This document shows positions 1-13,900 of a stretch of DNA of 64,000 nt, one piece after another. Source of the stretch: Brachionus manjavacas. Taxonomy: Eukaryota; Rotifera; Eurotatoria; Ploima; Brachionidae. The notes below the pieces were generated by a model. It was not told the origin of the DNA, made no database searches, and saw only the letters and a program-made list of their open reading frames with translations. The translations under genes and the position numbers were made by a program. The DNA is taken from contig JAHQIY010000004.1 in the NCBI GenBank assembly GCA_019054805.1, forward strand, positions 4,712,001-4,776,000, in the 5' to 3' direction. Each line of letters starts with the position of its first letter. Positions within the stretch are counted from its first letter, which is position 1.

Positions 1-22
1 CATTGTAAAAAGTTAAAACCAA

Positions 23-719
23 CTAATTTCGCTTTCTTTTCGTTGGCTTTTCTTCAATTTCAGCTTCATCTTTTTTGCCATTAGTTCCATTTACATGGTC
101 TCCGTTTTTACCATTCGCCATTTTGCCGTTTTTAACTCCATTTTTGGCAGCACCGTTCTTTTTGCCTTTGGTTTTTTTGCTCTCTTCTTCCACTTCTGCT
201 TCCTCGTCCATTTCTTCTTCTTCTTCTTCGGCAGCACTTTCTTCTACGTCGCCGTCAGAAGTTGTCATTATTGTCGGATGCTCTTCTTGTTCGGGTAACT
301 CGATCACATGATTGCAAGTTAAAAACACAGGACCAGTTCCTTCAACTAATTTAAATTCAATTTCAGCATTTTGATCATTGGCTAAGGTCAAATCCATTCC
401 TGAGATTACGTCATTTCTTCCAAGGGTCAGCGAAAAAATCGGCTGCTCAAATTCGCTATCTTTACCTTTAGCTTTCACAGCCACTAAATTACGTTCGTTT
501 TCAACTGCTTTGGCTCCTAGAACTGCAGTTTTCAAAATCAAAGAGTTAAGAACAAAATCAGTATCTTCGTCGTCTTCTAATTCCATAATATCGGCAGCTT
601 TCCATATTTTTGATGGTTGATCTTTGTTAAGCTCACAAACTTAAGCAACAAATTTCTTTAGAAAGAAAACAAAAATCTGTTTAAGTCAAATTACCCCATA
701 GGAACTTTTGAGTGGCCAT
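23..719 (-). CDS. Nucleoplasmin-like histone chaperone
   Basis: Nucleoplasmins are pentameric nuclear chaperones that bind histones and other basic proteins. I read two exons, 719-695 and 639-23, joined in phase 1 across a GT-AG intron of 55 bp, giving 213 aa. The short first exon supplies MATQKFLW and leads into VCELNKDQP, the expected start of the nucleoplasmin core. The core continues with LILKTAVLGAKA and the glycine-containing strand GTGPVFLTCNHV near residues 115-125. It is followed by an acidic tract rich in E (about residues 140-163), then a Lys/Gly/Asn-rich segment and a basic end, KPTKRKRN, that looks like a nuclear localisation signal. Core, acidic tract and basic tail in this order are diagnostic of the family. 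I cannot tell which vertebrate paralogue (NPM1, 2 or 3) is closest. The next gene, innexin, lies upstream on the same strand. Confidence 0.88.
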
Positions 720-971
720 GATAAATTTTTTACTTTAAAGAGATTATCTAAAAAATAGTTTAGAGCTTGAGCCAAACACCAAAGATTTTAGATTTAAAAA
801 ATTAAAGCTTAATTTAAAAAAAGCTTTAAAATTTGATGATTTTGCTAAATAATCTGCAGTAGAATAAAGTTTGTTGAGATTGAAAAATTAAAAAAATAAA
901 ATACTTCAAAATTTTATTTAAAGATTAAAACTGCGTGTTAATTTTTGAAAAAAAGTTGATTAAATTTTGTC

Positions 972-2420
972 TTAGGCTTCAGTCACATTCATTTTAAATG
1001 GTTTTTGGTAGTCTTCAATTCTTGGCGGCAGCAATGGTCTTTTGACTGACACGCTTGGCCTATGCTTCACACCTCTCAGCTTCAAATCTTCAAGATCTAA
1101 ATAGTGGTCCCATAGATTGTTCAAAAAGTCTCTCATCGCCATAGAGTTTGAGTTCAGTGCGATCATCTTGATCACGAAAATAACATCTATACTGCATACA
1201 TCATTAAAAAAGAGCTCAAAATTGTCCATCAACGATAAACCAGTTTTTTCTATCAAAAAACTGTCGGCCAAATCTTGGGTAACATCTTCGCTAAAGTAAT
1301 AGGCGGCGGTGTACGATCGATTCAGATCTTTTTTTGGATTAAGTTGCAGAGAATTTAGGACAAGGTTTCGCCTATAGGGTCTAATTGTCAGTAACAACCA
1401 GTATAGAATACTCAAAATGGTAAATAAAGCTAAAATTAAAAGCCAAAACCAGTAGGCAATAAAGAATATTTCATTCAACAAGTTTACAGACAGTGAACAA
1501 ACAAAAGTAACATGATTTTCTTTCTGAAAAGAATGTATTTGCGTGGTGCATAGAACTCTTTTGGGAAAAAATTCATTCAAAAATTTATAGCTATTCCTGT
1601 AGATTCGTTCCACAAATTGGACACCATAAGTAAAATAATTGAAACCAAGCATGACAGTAAGAAGCCAAAAATTGAACAATAAATTAGATAAATATATCAG
1701 TTTGACTAGTAAATATGGTGCGAGCAGAGGAAAAGTTGATTTTCTTTTTAAATTGGGAAATTTTTTTCTCATTTTGGCCATGTCAATTTCCTTGTGGTGC
1801 TCGTTTTCTTCAAAAATTTTTTGACGAATATTAAATTTTTTGTTCAGATAAGATTTTTGCTTAAGAAATGTAGACCTTAAATGTTCATTAATGCTGTCAA
1901 TAGCCTCTTGAGTCTTTAGCCAGTTCGAGCTCTCCTTGTACTCGTTCTTGTACATTTCTTTAATAATTTTCTTAGTCACAAAAGACAAATCGAAACCATT
2001 AAGATAAATCACAAATTTCCAGACCAAACCGGGAAATCTGTAGAGCGAACTGAGAAAAATTAGCAATGGTACTAGCCATTGGTAGAAGTAGTATTTGGTC
2101 GGCCTCTCAAAATCTAACAAAGTGTCCTCTCCATCTTTGACCGCATAAGTTCCATTCATCCAGCAGCTTTAAAAAAAATCAACATTTTTTCTAAATAAAA
2201 ATTAAGAATACATTGAGTGTATGTAATTGGAAGTGTGGCCATTAAAGCTAGATCCGATGGCGCACTCAATCGGATTTCCGTAATACTGCTTGCCGGATAA
2301 AAGTGCCAGATAAATTGAAACGGCAGCTACAGTAATTAGATTGTGAAAGCGATCGATTGGGTCGTCATTGAAACTCTGAAATACAGATGATACTTGTTTA
2401 GTCAAGTCTTGAAGAATCAT
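972..2420 (-). CDS. Innexin gap-junction channel protein
   Basis: Innexins form gap junctions and hemichannels in invertebrate plasma membranes. Two exons, 2420-2212 and 2166-972, join across a 45-bp intron and give 467 aa. The splice restores the conserved stretch that reads IHSICWMNGTYAV. The N-terminus has NDDPIDRF, a first membrane helix and GKQYYGNPIEC. The second helix region holds YYFYQWLVPLL. Each extracellular loop has two cysteines, as required in the family: IEC and ICW in loop 1, VLC and FVC in loop 2. The third and fourth helices flank loop 2, which runs into NLLNEIFFIAYWFW. The C-terminal cytoplasmic part contains IDVIFVIKMIALNS, matching the family segment before the tail. Length is ordinary for an innexin (about 360-480 aa). 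The subtype cannot be assigned. Confidence 0.93.
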
Positions 2421-5400
2421 GCTTAAAACTTTATCTCCCGTATTTAGAATTTTTTTAAATAAAAAAAAGTTTAACCATTTTGAAATATATTCTTTAAGAA
2501 ATTAAATGATTTATCTAGCTTTTAATTGATTCAAGAATTCAAATTGTGTTCAGAAATTTAAATTTTTTTGTCTAGTTGATAGAAAATTTCAAAGAGTTTT
2601 TGTATTCATCTCAGAATCAGCTTTAAAATGAGATAAGATAACAATTTTAGCAAAAGATGAGCTAAAGGAAAATTTCATTAATTTTTTTTGTTGCTTTTTA
2701 TTTCGAAAATTTCAAGAATTTAATTTTTCATTTTTGATTCATAAATAAATTATTTCATCATTTTAAGAAAAGTTTTCAAGCATAAAAATTGCCCAAACAT
2801 TTGAAAAAAAATTGCTGGTCCTCAATTTAGTGTTTTTTCTTATGCTGACCATTTTAAATCAAACAATTCACTGAACTAATTAACGAGAAAACCTGAAACT
2901 AATGATTTTTAAATCGAGAAAACTATTACAAAATTTAATTGCATAAAGCGCCTTCCTAGCCATGTGACCATGCAATTTTAAGTGAAAATCAAACAAATTG
3001 CTTTAAAATTTGACAATTTTTAAATTTGCTAAATAGTTGTGATAATTTGTTTGGATTTTTTTGAAAATATGAATTCGAATATTATAAATTTTTAATTCAA
3101 GTTGTTATATAATTAACAAAAGTCCTCCATAATTTTAAATGCTGCAATTTATTTAAACATTATAAATCGGTAATAACAATCGCAAAATTAAAATGCGAAA
3201 TTAATCGATGGATACTGTGCCAAGGTGTTCATGTTTTTCGATAAGATAAAGTTATTTTTTTCTAGATAAGGAGACCAAATTAAATATTCTCTAGAGGCGG
3301 CTTTCATACAACTATTTATTCAATTAATTTTAATTACGTACAGTGAATACTTTAGGATACAGTAGGCTCTCAATTAAATTCTTAAAAATTGCATAACCTT
3401 TGCTGTAAATTTTTGATATTTAATTAATTGAAGATTTAAATTTTAAAACAATCTTTTGGCCGTAAGTTACGCAATTTTGGAACACGAACAAAAACAAGGC
3501 GAATAATTACAAATTCCTCATTAATTTTTGCCATTGTCGCTTCGATTGGCAAATTTTAACAATTTACATGTTTGTTTACTCGAATAAAATGTAAAATTGC
3601 TATTAAATTCATTAGTTTTCAAACTTGGCTCAAAATTAATTTAAATTATAAAAAAATTAGAAGGAAAAGATTCCAAATATCTAGATATAGTAGGAACGTC
3701 TCTGTTGGATTTCAATTATTTTCAGGTGAGCACACAAATGTGACTTCAAACAAGTAATTTAGTTGTAAAGGACTTGTTTTTTAAAGAATTTTTCATTAAC
3801 AAAAAAATAAGTAATTTTAATTTAGCACATTGTAAATTTTCCAATTAATTTAAATGACTATGCGCCCGGTTATAAAATTCTACCTGTCAGATCTTAAAAT
3901 CTTTTCATAATATTTAGAAAAAGATTAAAAATTTGAAATTAAGAAAAAAACGCGTTCAACACATTAGGAAACATAAATTTTTACATCTTAATCCATTGAA
4001 TAAAGCATTCTTAATAGACCTGAGTGCGAAGAAAAGATAAATCCTTTATTTAATGCATTTGAGTTGTGTCAATTTTGCATCTAAATAATCCTGAAACGCG
4101 TATGTTTTAAGGAAGATTTGCCATTTATTTTTTTGATTAGAAGATTTTCCATTTAAAATTTCTGTACCAATTTTTTTACTCTTTATTAAAGCAAACATTG
4201 TTAATATTTTTATTTATTTATCGGTTTCTGCATTTAAAGTTTAACCAATTCAACTCTATCACTTTAGTATTTTTTTTTATTAATAAATTCTGTTTAAAGA
4301 TAAATAACTTGAGGACAAGCAATTCGGTTGAAGGTCTAATTGAAAAAAAACGACCCTAAAAACTTTTATTTATATTTAAATTTTTTCAATCTATGATATT
4401 TAATTTTTCTTTTTGTTTCCACTCACAACAGATAGAAAAAGCTATTTAAGATTTAAAAGGGTATAAATATTTAGATCATCAATCACGTAAGCAATTAAAA
4501 ATAAAAATCTATTTAGTTTTATGATTGCCGGTCATAATTAAAAAAAAAAAAATTTAATCGATAATTTTATAACACAGTTTAAAAGCCTTTAATATTTTTA
4601 TTTTCAAAAATTGAATAATAGTTTTAAGATTTAGATTTTATTGTATTTTAATGCTTTATTAATTTATAGTTCTAATCACGCAACATTCTCTCATTTTACT
4701 TTTAACTTAAATCACTTTGTAATAATTGAATTAGTTCATGGATACGAATTTTTTTGATTAAATAATCATTTACAATTTAGATCTACATATATTTAAGAAC
4801 ATTAGATAGAAATTTAACAAATTTTTTTGTAAAGAATATCGAGCCGATATCTTATAAGCAATTGGTTTTTTGTGGCATAATTTACAGAAAAAGTTAAAAT
4901 TGTTTTATTTTAGAATAAAATAGTTCATTTTAAATTATTAAGAATAAAGTTTAAACAATTTCCATTAAGCTTGAAAAATAATTGTTTTTTTTTAATGAAT
5001 GTTTTTACCTTTTACTTTTTAAGTTATTTAGATAGATCAATGGTAAAATTAGGAAAGTTAACGAGCCAATTTTATTTGGATTATATTTTGGGGAAAATAA
5101 TTTTTTGTTTTGAATATTTTATTGCAGGAAGTTTTTTTTTATTTTTTTTTAATTACGAACTATGAACAAAGATCAATTTTTTATCAAAAAATTTTCAAAA
5201 TATTTTAGAGCGAACTGTGAGAATAGTGAGAATTATAAAAAAAAATTTAATCTTAAAATACTGTCTTTTAAACATTCTCGTTTAAAATAAAATGACTTTT
5301 AAATGCGGTAAAATTTGATAAAAATTCTTAAATAAATTCTGTTTTAGAGCTATTTAATTAACAAGCTTGTGTTTGTTGATAAAATTTTTGATATGTTTCA

Positions 5401-8400
5401 CATTCAAGTAAAAAAATCGTTTATCATAGAAAATGTTGTTTTTAAACTGATTTCCGCTAACATGCTAGAAATAAAAGACGAAATTTAATTTAAAAGAATT
5501 GGTTTTTAATTAAGATAAGATCTTCTTTAATTTGAGCTCTATCCAGACATTTAGAACATTACTTTCAAATAAATATTTGTTAAAAATTACAATATTGAAA
5601 ATAAATCTTGATTCGTTTTTTTTATTATATAACACTTTTTTTTTACCAAAGCAAACATACACACTAAAGCACAAAATTTACGATATTAAATGATTTTTGT
5701 TCATTTAATTCAAATTAATTCTTTATTTAATGAAATTATTGACTATAGGCAAAACTGTTTGCCAATATTCAACATAGCTATTACATGAAGGTTTCATACT
5801 ATCGAGTTTCTTAGTCGAAAAGTTTAAGTCAAAACTAATTTATTTTTTTTCTTAATTCCGGTATCTTGATTCAACAGTTGACTCAAGCTGATTTGTTTTG
5901 TGACATTAATTTAAAACTTTTAATATCGTACCTGATGTTTAATTAGAGATTATGTAACAATCAATGGTACAAATTGCCTTTTGTTCTGGGTACTTCGATT
6001 GGTAATGAGACAATATTTATTTCTTTCAAGCTAAGTTGTTTGATTGTCAAACATTTGAAGAGATTCGATCATTGTTTGCTGCTAACTGTCAGATTCAGTT
6101 AAATATTCAAACAGCTTAAGGATAAATTAAAGCCTCTAATTAAACCGTAATTTAAAACGTATTATTCTCAAATATAAATATTTGTTTTATTTTTTTCTCT
6201 GGTTATAAAATGTTTGGAAGCTTTTACCTAAGCTAATTGAGCAAAATTTGCCAAAATAAGATAGTAGTTTAAAATTCTGAAAGAGCTAATAAATATGAGC
6301 AATTTTCCATGTTTGATAATGAAAATTCTCAAGAAAATTTTTAATAAATTAGTTTATGATTGGCATTGTGTATTTTTTAGAGAAACGAATTTTCTTTTTT
6401 TTATCAAGTAGTACAAAAACGCTATGATATCATGTTAAAACTAAAATGTGAAAAACTGTACTATTAGAAAAATAACATTTAACTTCAGAGTAGTTGAGGT
6501 AAGTAAATGTTGAAAATTTTAAGAAATTTATTAAAGTTAATGAGTGTTAAAGAAAGTTTTATGCGTATGCTTAGAAGTTAATTAAAAGTGTACACTCTAA
6601 GAACTGCATGATTAAACTAAAACTTGGAAAAAAGGCCTTAAAAAGTTAAAGTTTAAGTTTTAATGTAATTTTTAAAGATATTTAATCAAATTGTTTAAGA
6701 GTCATGATTTAAATTTTAAAATAGTCAAAAATTTAACAACAGCTTTTTTAAAATCAACTTCTTAACAATGAATACAAATAAGGCAATTTGAAAGAAATTT
6801 TTTTATAGGTAAACATCGCATATTTTCATTCCACCTAACACTTGAAATTTGTACCGATATAAATTACAGTTAATGAAAAGTGGTAAATAAAAAACTCTTT
6901 TAAAATTCAGAAATTCAAATTATGATACATTAGCTTCGAGAGTAATTCGCTAATATTGAAATCAAGATTATTAATTACTGGTCTACTTGTCCATATTGAG
7001 TAGTTTAGAAGCTCTAATTTTAGATCAGGCTAACTTTAAGATCGAAATTTGAACACTTCCTTGAATTATCTAGTACAGCTCTGTAGCGATTGTTTCATGC
7101 AAAATTAAATTACAAATAATTCTGATCTGATCAAGGAGCAGCGCTTCTAAATCGAGCTTCAAGTCCTAATGAAGTAAATTACAGCAAATACCCTAATTTT
7201 ATATACTAATGTCCTTTGTTGAATTAGATTTCGTAAGATTTATGTAATTCTATTTGCCACTTGAATTCAATGAGTTTTAAAATAAATAATACAATTAATC
7301 AAGTTGTTTTAATATCAACTAAAGCAAAAGCAATGCCTAATTTTGATCGTAACAACCAAGTACTTTAGCCTAGGTACTAAACATATCCTCATCCCATTGA
7401 AAAAATTTACACATATCACTTTTCAAAATCGAAGTAATTCGCTAATTCTCTTACGAGAGAGAAAAGTTTTTGAAACCCGCAAAATTTTTGACAAATTTTC
7501 AACTCCAAAATTCAAAATTTTCTCCTAGCTCAATCACTCAAATTCTATGTTATATAACATTCTATCACACGCTGTATTTAATCTTACATTTTATTACATT
7601 TTTCTGTTTTCAGACCTTTTTGTTTATAAAATTTTAGGGCTGCTCTACCATAATGCAGTTTTTTTAAAGATAAAAAATACTTTTTTTTTGTCAAGCAACA
7701 AGCATAAAGCTTAGTATTTTAGAATTTTATAAGGCTTAAATTTTATTTTACTGGTTATTTTAAAACATGAATATCTTAATTATTTGTTTTTTTTTATCTA
7801 CAAGCTAAGATAATATAATTTATATTAAATAAAATTCATGTCACCATTGAGGATGAAACTTATCAAGAAGAAAATGAATTATATTTAATCGACTTCAAAA
7901 ACCATCATAGGCTAAAGTTCAAAAATAGTCACGTAGGATTTCTTTTTTTTTGCAGCTTTAAATTAAACAATTTTTAACTTATTATTTTAATCCATTCAAT
8001 TTTTTTGTTTATTTAATATATGGCAACAATGTTTTAAAAAAGGACTACTATATAAAAGACTCTAACTTTTCGAAAAAAAAATTAAATTTTTTTCATAAAT
8101 TAATTTAATGTTAGGATAGATCCATCATCTTGGTTAAATTTAATTTAATTTTTGTTTTATTTAAGACAATGGCCTCAACAAAAATTATGTAAAATAAATA
8201 AATTTTTTAATTTTGTAATCGAGTAGGATGTAAAAAAAATCTTTTGAATTGTTCAAATCTTTAATTATTTATTTATTTAGTCTTAAATAAATTTAAAACA
8301 AATAAGTTTACATTTTTGTTTATTTTTAAATCAATCAAGTAATTAAGTTAAAAAAATATAAATAATACGAGTTTATTAATTTTAATAGAAAATCTTTTCG

Positions 8401-8423
8401 AATTTAATCAAATATTTTAGTAT
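2421..8423. other. Gene-poor AT-rich stretch, no gene recognised
   Basis: About 6 kb of A/T-rich sequence with long homopolymer runs. Short open frames (for example near 3572-3757, 4971-5165 and 7343-7528) have A/T-driven composition, no recognisable domain and no consistent splice neighbours. The only signal I would single out is a perfect AG|GTGAG junction at 3721-3730 (see findings). Transcripts or deep conservation could still reveal introns or regulatory DNA here. Confidence 0.5.
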
Positions 8424-8553
8424 TTAAGAATATGTTAAGCTTGACTTAACCATCTGTTTATAATTGATATCTTTAATCTTGGGATTAGTGAAAACATCGG
8501 CCATTGTGCGGGTTTGAACGTGGACTTTGATACAAGATTTCAACATTTGATCA
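8424..8553 (-). CDS. Orphan 3'-terminal coding exon, gene unknown
   Basis: On the minus strand a strong acceptor (poly-T run then TTTTCAG, AG at 8555-8554) is followed by one leftover base and 42 codons ending in TAA at 8426-8424. The peptide begins DQMLKSCIKVHVQTRTMADV and ends KQMVKSSLTYS. Codon use is far less A/T-biased than the surroundings and the composition is protein-like, so I take it as the last exon of a gene whose earlier exons lie at higher coordinates across one or more introns. A reverse-strand AATAAA lies about 50 bp beyond the stop. I do not recognise the family. A nearby open frame (8642-8580, with NMNMFASDENGFESLM) may be another piece, but no splice joins them convincingly. 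Confidence 0.4.
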
Positions 8554-10962
8554 CTGAAAAGACAAAAAAAATTTTTAATTAAATTTTCATCAAAGATTCA
8601 AATCCATTTTCATCTGAGGCGAACATGTTCATGTTACGGCTCATAATTTAAAAAGATTTGAAAAAAAGAATTTGTATTAACACTTTTATTCTAAGCCATT
8701 ATTTGGTATAAAAAAACAAAGGTAAATAGAAAGGAAAAGTTTTCAACAAAAAAAAAAGAGATAAAGAAATAGTTTGATCAGGAAAACGAAAAATGAATAA
8801 ATTTTTAAATGAACATGTTTAATGGAAAAAAAGTTTTAATTAGATGGAGAAAAAAAAAAACTTAGATGTCAATTGATGTCTATTTTTCGGTAATTTTTAT
8901 CAAGACTATATTTTGCAAATATTTGCCAAAGTTGTTAGCTGAATGATTAAGTTTATAGGGCGTTTAAACATTTTTAAATACATTACGGCAAGATTTTCTT
9001 TAACAATGAGAAATGTGTGGGTAAGAATTAAACAAAGCAATTAGATTGTCTATTCAAATGCATGTCCTAGAATCCGTTTGTCTATTGAAATGAATGCAAA
9101 GCCAATATTTGAATTCACAATTCTATCCGTGTTCAGACCCAGGGTGAAAACTTTATTTCGAAACAAGAAAAAAAGAAAACAATTAAATAAATCATTCAAG
9201 TGTTTTCTCAATCTGCTCAGTTTTTTGTAATTTAGTAGCGATAGAAAAAAAATAATTAAAAGGCAAAAACATTAATTTTAAAATAGAATTTTGTGATTTA
9301 ACTATTAATTAAAATTTTTCAAATTAATAAATTAAAACAAGGTTTTGTTTTTCAAATTAAATTGATTTCAGAATTCAAAAGAATAGAGCTTTTTTTCAAG
9401 CTCAAATGGACGCTAATAAGTACTCTTATAGATTCAACCACAAATAAATTATTGGACATTTTTATCTTTCTAAGACATATCATTATTACAAATACCAAAG
9501 TCTACTTATTTATTTAAATCATTTAATTAAAATGGGATTAAGATTTTTGGTCATTGTAATAGAGAAAAGATGTAAATTATTCTGGAGACGATAAAAAAAA
9601 ATTTACTCTTTTTTTGTCCTAGCATTCGATGTCTATGAGGCCAGATAAATAGTCTAGCCCGAGGCTAAATTTGCACATCAAAGCAGACAATTAAAAATTT
9701 CAAATGAGATAAATTGAATATTTTAGAACCACGGTAAGAAATCAGCAATTAGATTTTTTGTTCGCTCACAATTTGGCGAAAATATATAATGGACTTCAAC
9801 AAGGTATTTCGAGTAGTTTAAACAGAATGATTGATTATTTAAAATTATTTTATTAAGTAAAAAAAATCTTATTTAAATTTGCATCTTGTAAAAATCTCAA
9901 CCAAAGTGTCAAATAGAAATAAATAAAAAAGAGTGAATTCTTAAATTAATCGGACAATACTAGGTCAATATGTTAGAGAATAATGAAATTGTTCAGCATA
10001 TTATTTGGTAAATTGGACTAATTATGGCACGGGATTAAGAAAACTTTGGAAAAAACTGATCTGAATTAAAATTTGATAATTTGACCGAGTCAACTGAACA
10101 CTAAATAATTATTTAGAATGGATTTTAAATTAAGACGAACTACGAAACAAAATTCGCTCTTAATTAAGTATTTTTAGTAAGTCAAAATACCAAATATAAG
10201 TTTTCAGCGAAAAATAGAGCCCATAATTTTACGTAACTCAGTTTTATCAAACAGTCCCATTAATTTGACTCGAGCTTCTTTCAAGCAAAGTCTCCAAGAT
10301 CTTGGGTTACAATTTAGGCAATAATTTTTAGCTGAAAATGATTTCAATTTAAAAAAAAATGCTTTTTAAAAAAAAAGATCCAAGCTTTTGGTGGCCTCCA
10401 CTAATTGCAATTAGGAGCAAATTCGATGCATGCTCTATTCAAAGATTTCATTAAAACTTTTAATTGTTCAAAAAGAGAATAAAAAATTAAATTAAAAGAC
10501 GTTAAGATAAATAGATAGATTTTGTCAACTAACCAATTTTAGTAATAGTAAACGTTGTCGAATAATGTCAACCAAATTACAATTTGTTTAGTTTAGTTTT
10601 ACATTAATTGAAAAAAAGAAGCACTCAAGAAATCTCTATTTAAGCTACACGGCTTTTCTAAGATTTTCCAAAATTTGTTTCTTGTTTTTTAGAGATTTGC
10701 TAGTTGACTCGTTAGAAACGAGATACCAACATAGATGCTTAACGGGATAAGATATGATTAATCAAAAAAGATGACCAATAAAGTAAATACTAGGCCTAAA
10801 TTGTACTGTCCGATTGATATTTAAACAATTTTTTTTTCTTCTAACACTATAGCTAAATAAAATTTTACTCTCAATTACTATTTAGAAGCATAAAGCGAAC
10901 ACAGGCACTGACATCGGGCTATCACCGGCTAGTTGAATTCAATTATTTTCCACTCATCCAAC
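8554..10962. other. Intergenic or intronic AT-rich stretch
   Basis: No complete gene seen. It should contain the upstream exons of the orphan minus-strand exon ending at 8424, and at its right end the promoter and 5' leader of the gene starting at 10963. Slightly GC-richer patches occur near 9050-9160, 9640-9690 and 10380-10440, but none keeps an open frame with splice signals. Confidence 0.4.
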
Positions 10963-13900
10963 ATGTCTTTTTACAGTTCAAGCAGCTTTATAAGCTCAAC
11001 CAATTCTACATACACCAATAGCTCCAATAGTCTGTCCCATAAAGGCTCCTTCTACAATGACATGTACAGAAGTTATTCAAACATTCCAAAATATGTGCCG
11101 GTCAGTTACTCTGCACTCAGAAGACCGTCCTATTTCGAACTGAAAAAAGCCCAAGAAAAACCCTCGACCAGCAGCGCTGTGGCCCTGAACCCCAAGTCCT
11201 TTTTTAATTCTGAAACAAACTTGAACATGGATGACGGACAAAGATCACAGGTCAGCTTTGATGACATGACCAAATCGGTGGTTAGCTTAGAAGATTCGGG
11301 CAAAGAAGATTCTATCATTACCAAGTCAACTCAAAATGACTCTAAGGAATTTGTCGCTTCCGCTTTGTCCAACGTTCAGCTAAGTCTTACTGACGACCTT
11401 ACCACTCAGGTAGATTATTATCTAAACGAAGTAAGTTTTTTTCAAATTTTTTCAAAATTTTTATTAATTCACGCAACAACAACAAAAAATTATTGATAAT
11501 TTTTTTCATGAATAAAATTTTAGGTTCTTTAAATTTATTCTGACTTGATTTAGTTAAATTTTGTAATTGATATCTTTCAAAAAATTTTATAACAAAAATT
11601 TCAAATTACCATAATGTTGAAAAGTTTTATGCAAGATTCAGTTTGAAACTATGTTCAATTTACCTTATGGTAACTAGCTTGTGTGCTTTTGAAAACTGTT
11701 GAAATTTTTGAATCTATTTTGTTTTTTTTTAATTTAAAAATTGAATCCTTAGGAGTTGCTATTAAAAGATGTTAAATTAGCTTTTTGTGAACTTTGCTCG
11801 TAATGAGCCATAATAAATTCAGAGTTCCTGAGGTAACCAACTATTCTGTAACTTTTTCTTTCTATTTTTTGGATATTATGTCATTTGTTCTCTGCCTAAA
11901 CAATTAGGTAGTTAGGCTATAAAAAAAAACTATTTGCCTAATTAAATTATTTCACTAAAAGTCTTAAAATTTAATGAGAATAAAGAATAGATAAAAATAA
12001 TTACGCAATTTTGTGAGCGAAAATTTTCATCAGCCGGATCTAGTTTGTGTTTAATTAGCGAAATCAAGTGCTTCAAATTTTGAAGAATTATTTGAATCAC
12101 AGTGGGTATTGCTTTAACAGGACATTAGTAAGTGAAGCGAAATTAATTTTTCTTTACCAAGTTTTTGTTTATAATAAATGGTCTAAGATAATAGAAAATG
12201 AACGATTTGAGCACAATGGCTCATTTAAGATCCTCGAAAATATTTGACTACTCTAGAAAAGAGTTTTTTTTCTTTTAAGAAAAAAATAACACAATGAATG
12301 AACAAAAACAGGTTCGAGATTTCTGATCAAAAATACTATTATTTTATGTCGAAAAAATAATATTTTCAAAATGAGTTTAATTCGATCAATAGAAGAGTTT
12401 TTTTTAAATAAATTTTTTAACTAAAAGAAAAAAATTTCAATCAAAACAAAAAGTTCAGATTAAATTAAGTTGACACTAAATCACCAACACAATAAAAATT
12501 GTTATTGTAAATTTCATCTCGAATCACTAGATTCTAGAATTAAATTCAATGTTCAATAATCAAATTCGGCCTCGACAGCTGTAATTAAAGGTAAATTAAA
12601 AGACAAAAAAAGCCACTTTTACTCGGACTCCAAAGTCAGCTTTGGCTGCTAGAAAGCATTTTAAATATCTCAACAAATTTCAATACTTTAAGAGCAGGTC
12701 GATCATTTTGACTAAAAAAATCAGTTTAAAAAAACATCTAGAAGAGTTAGAACTTAATTAACAAATATATTTTAGGCGTTTCATTAACTTTTCGGTAAAT
12801 AATCAATAATCAGATCAGATATATGGGTGGCCGAGTATTATTAGTAAGTAAATGTGTAACTGCTTTTAATTAAATGGTGTTTACAAATCATGGCTTCGTT
12901 AAAGGTGGAAGACTCTGTTATTTCGTGTACACAGCTCTAAAATAAAGAAATTTTTCATTTCTTTTTTCTAAATAGAAGAATTATAACTTCAACCAGCTAA
13001 AGTAAAATATTTGACTTTTTTGTTAAATCGGGCACCAATGTAAGTCGGCTAAGAAATTTGTTTAATTGTAGATTAAGTACCGCAAATAGGTTTATATATA
13101 AAAAAATTTTCTCAAATTATTCCAATCGTAAACGCCGTCAAGTATGATATAACGAGCAAACTAAAAACTTAGGGCCATTGTAATTTTCGGTCTAATTAGG
13201 ACAAAAATTAAAATTTATAATATAAAAGTTTTAAAAGCATTTTATAGAGGATTATCAGAAAACGAGAGGACTAATAAACAATTAATTTATTGAAGCCCTT
13301 TTTGTGTTGAGCCACTCTCTGAAGTTCAGGTTTATTTTTCTTTTAAAAAAAATTTAATTCAAATTTTTTTTTATTTAAATTCAATTAAAGTCGTTTGGGT
13401 TACATTAATAATCTAATTTGAAAATTTATTCATTAAACATTTGATTACCTAGTCTCTAAATAGCACTAGAAAGAATAATAGTTACTATTTACCTTATTGT
13501 TTTGTTTAAAGCATCATGAAATCCGACATTAATAATGTTATCAATTGGCAACTCATTGCGTACCAGTCGTATTAATAAAACATGGAATTCTACTAAAAAT
13601 CTGTTACTAATACATACTTTCGTATATTTATACAAACCTTTTAAAGTAATTAAAACCTCTTGGATTCAGGGTTACGTAATTCCTTTTTGTTGCGTTTGAT
13701 AAAAAGCGAATTCTTTTTGTGGAAAGAAATTTTTACTCAAACATTTAAAAAAAAATTTATAAAAAAAAGAAAACATTTTTAAAACAATCATCTACATTTG
13801 TGTCATAAAGTATTAAAATAATAATTGGTATTTAAAGATTGATTACAGAATGATATGTAGTGGACGACAAGTTGAGGTTGAAAGTTTCGAGCTGTCGACC

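Noticed and set aside
12300..12330. GGTTCGAGATT as a tRNA T-arm
   Set aside because: No matching acceptor stem, A box or anticodon arm upstream; no tRNA gene was found anywhere in the window.
13846..13852. CAG acceptor directly before the frame MICSGRQ
   Set aside because: Joining it to the phase-0 upstream exon gives AAT GAT ATG TAG, an immediate stop; the AAAG acceptor before 13838 keeps the frame.
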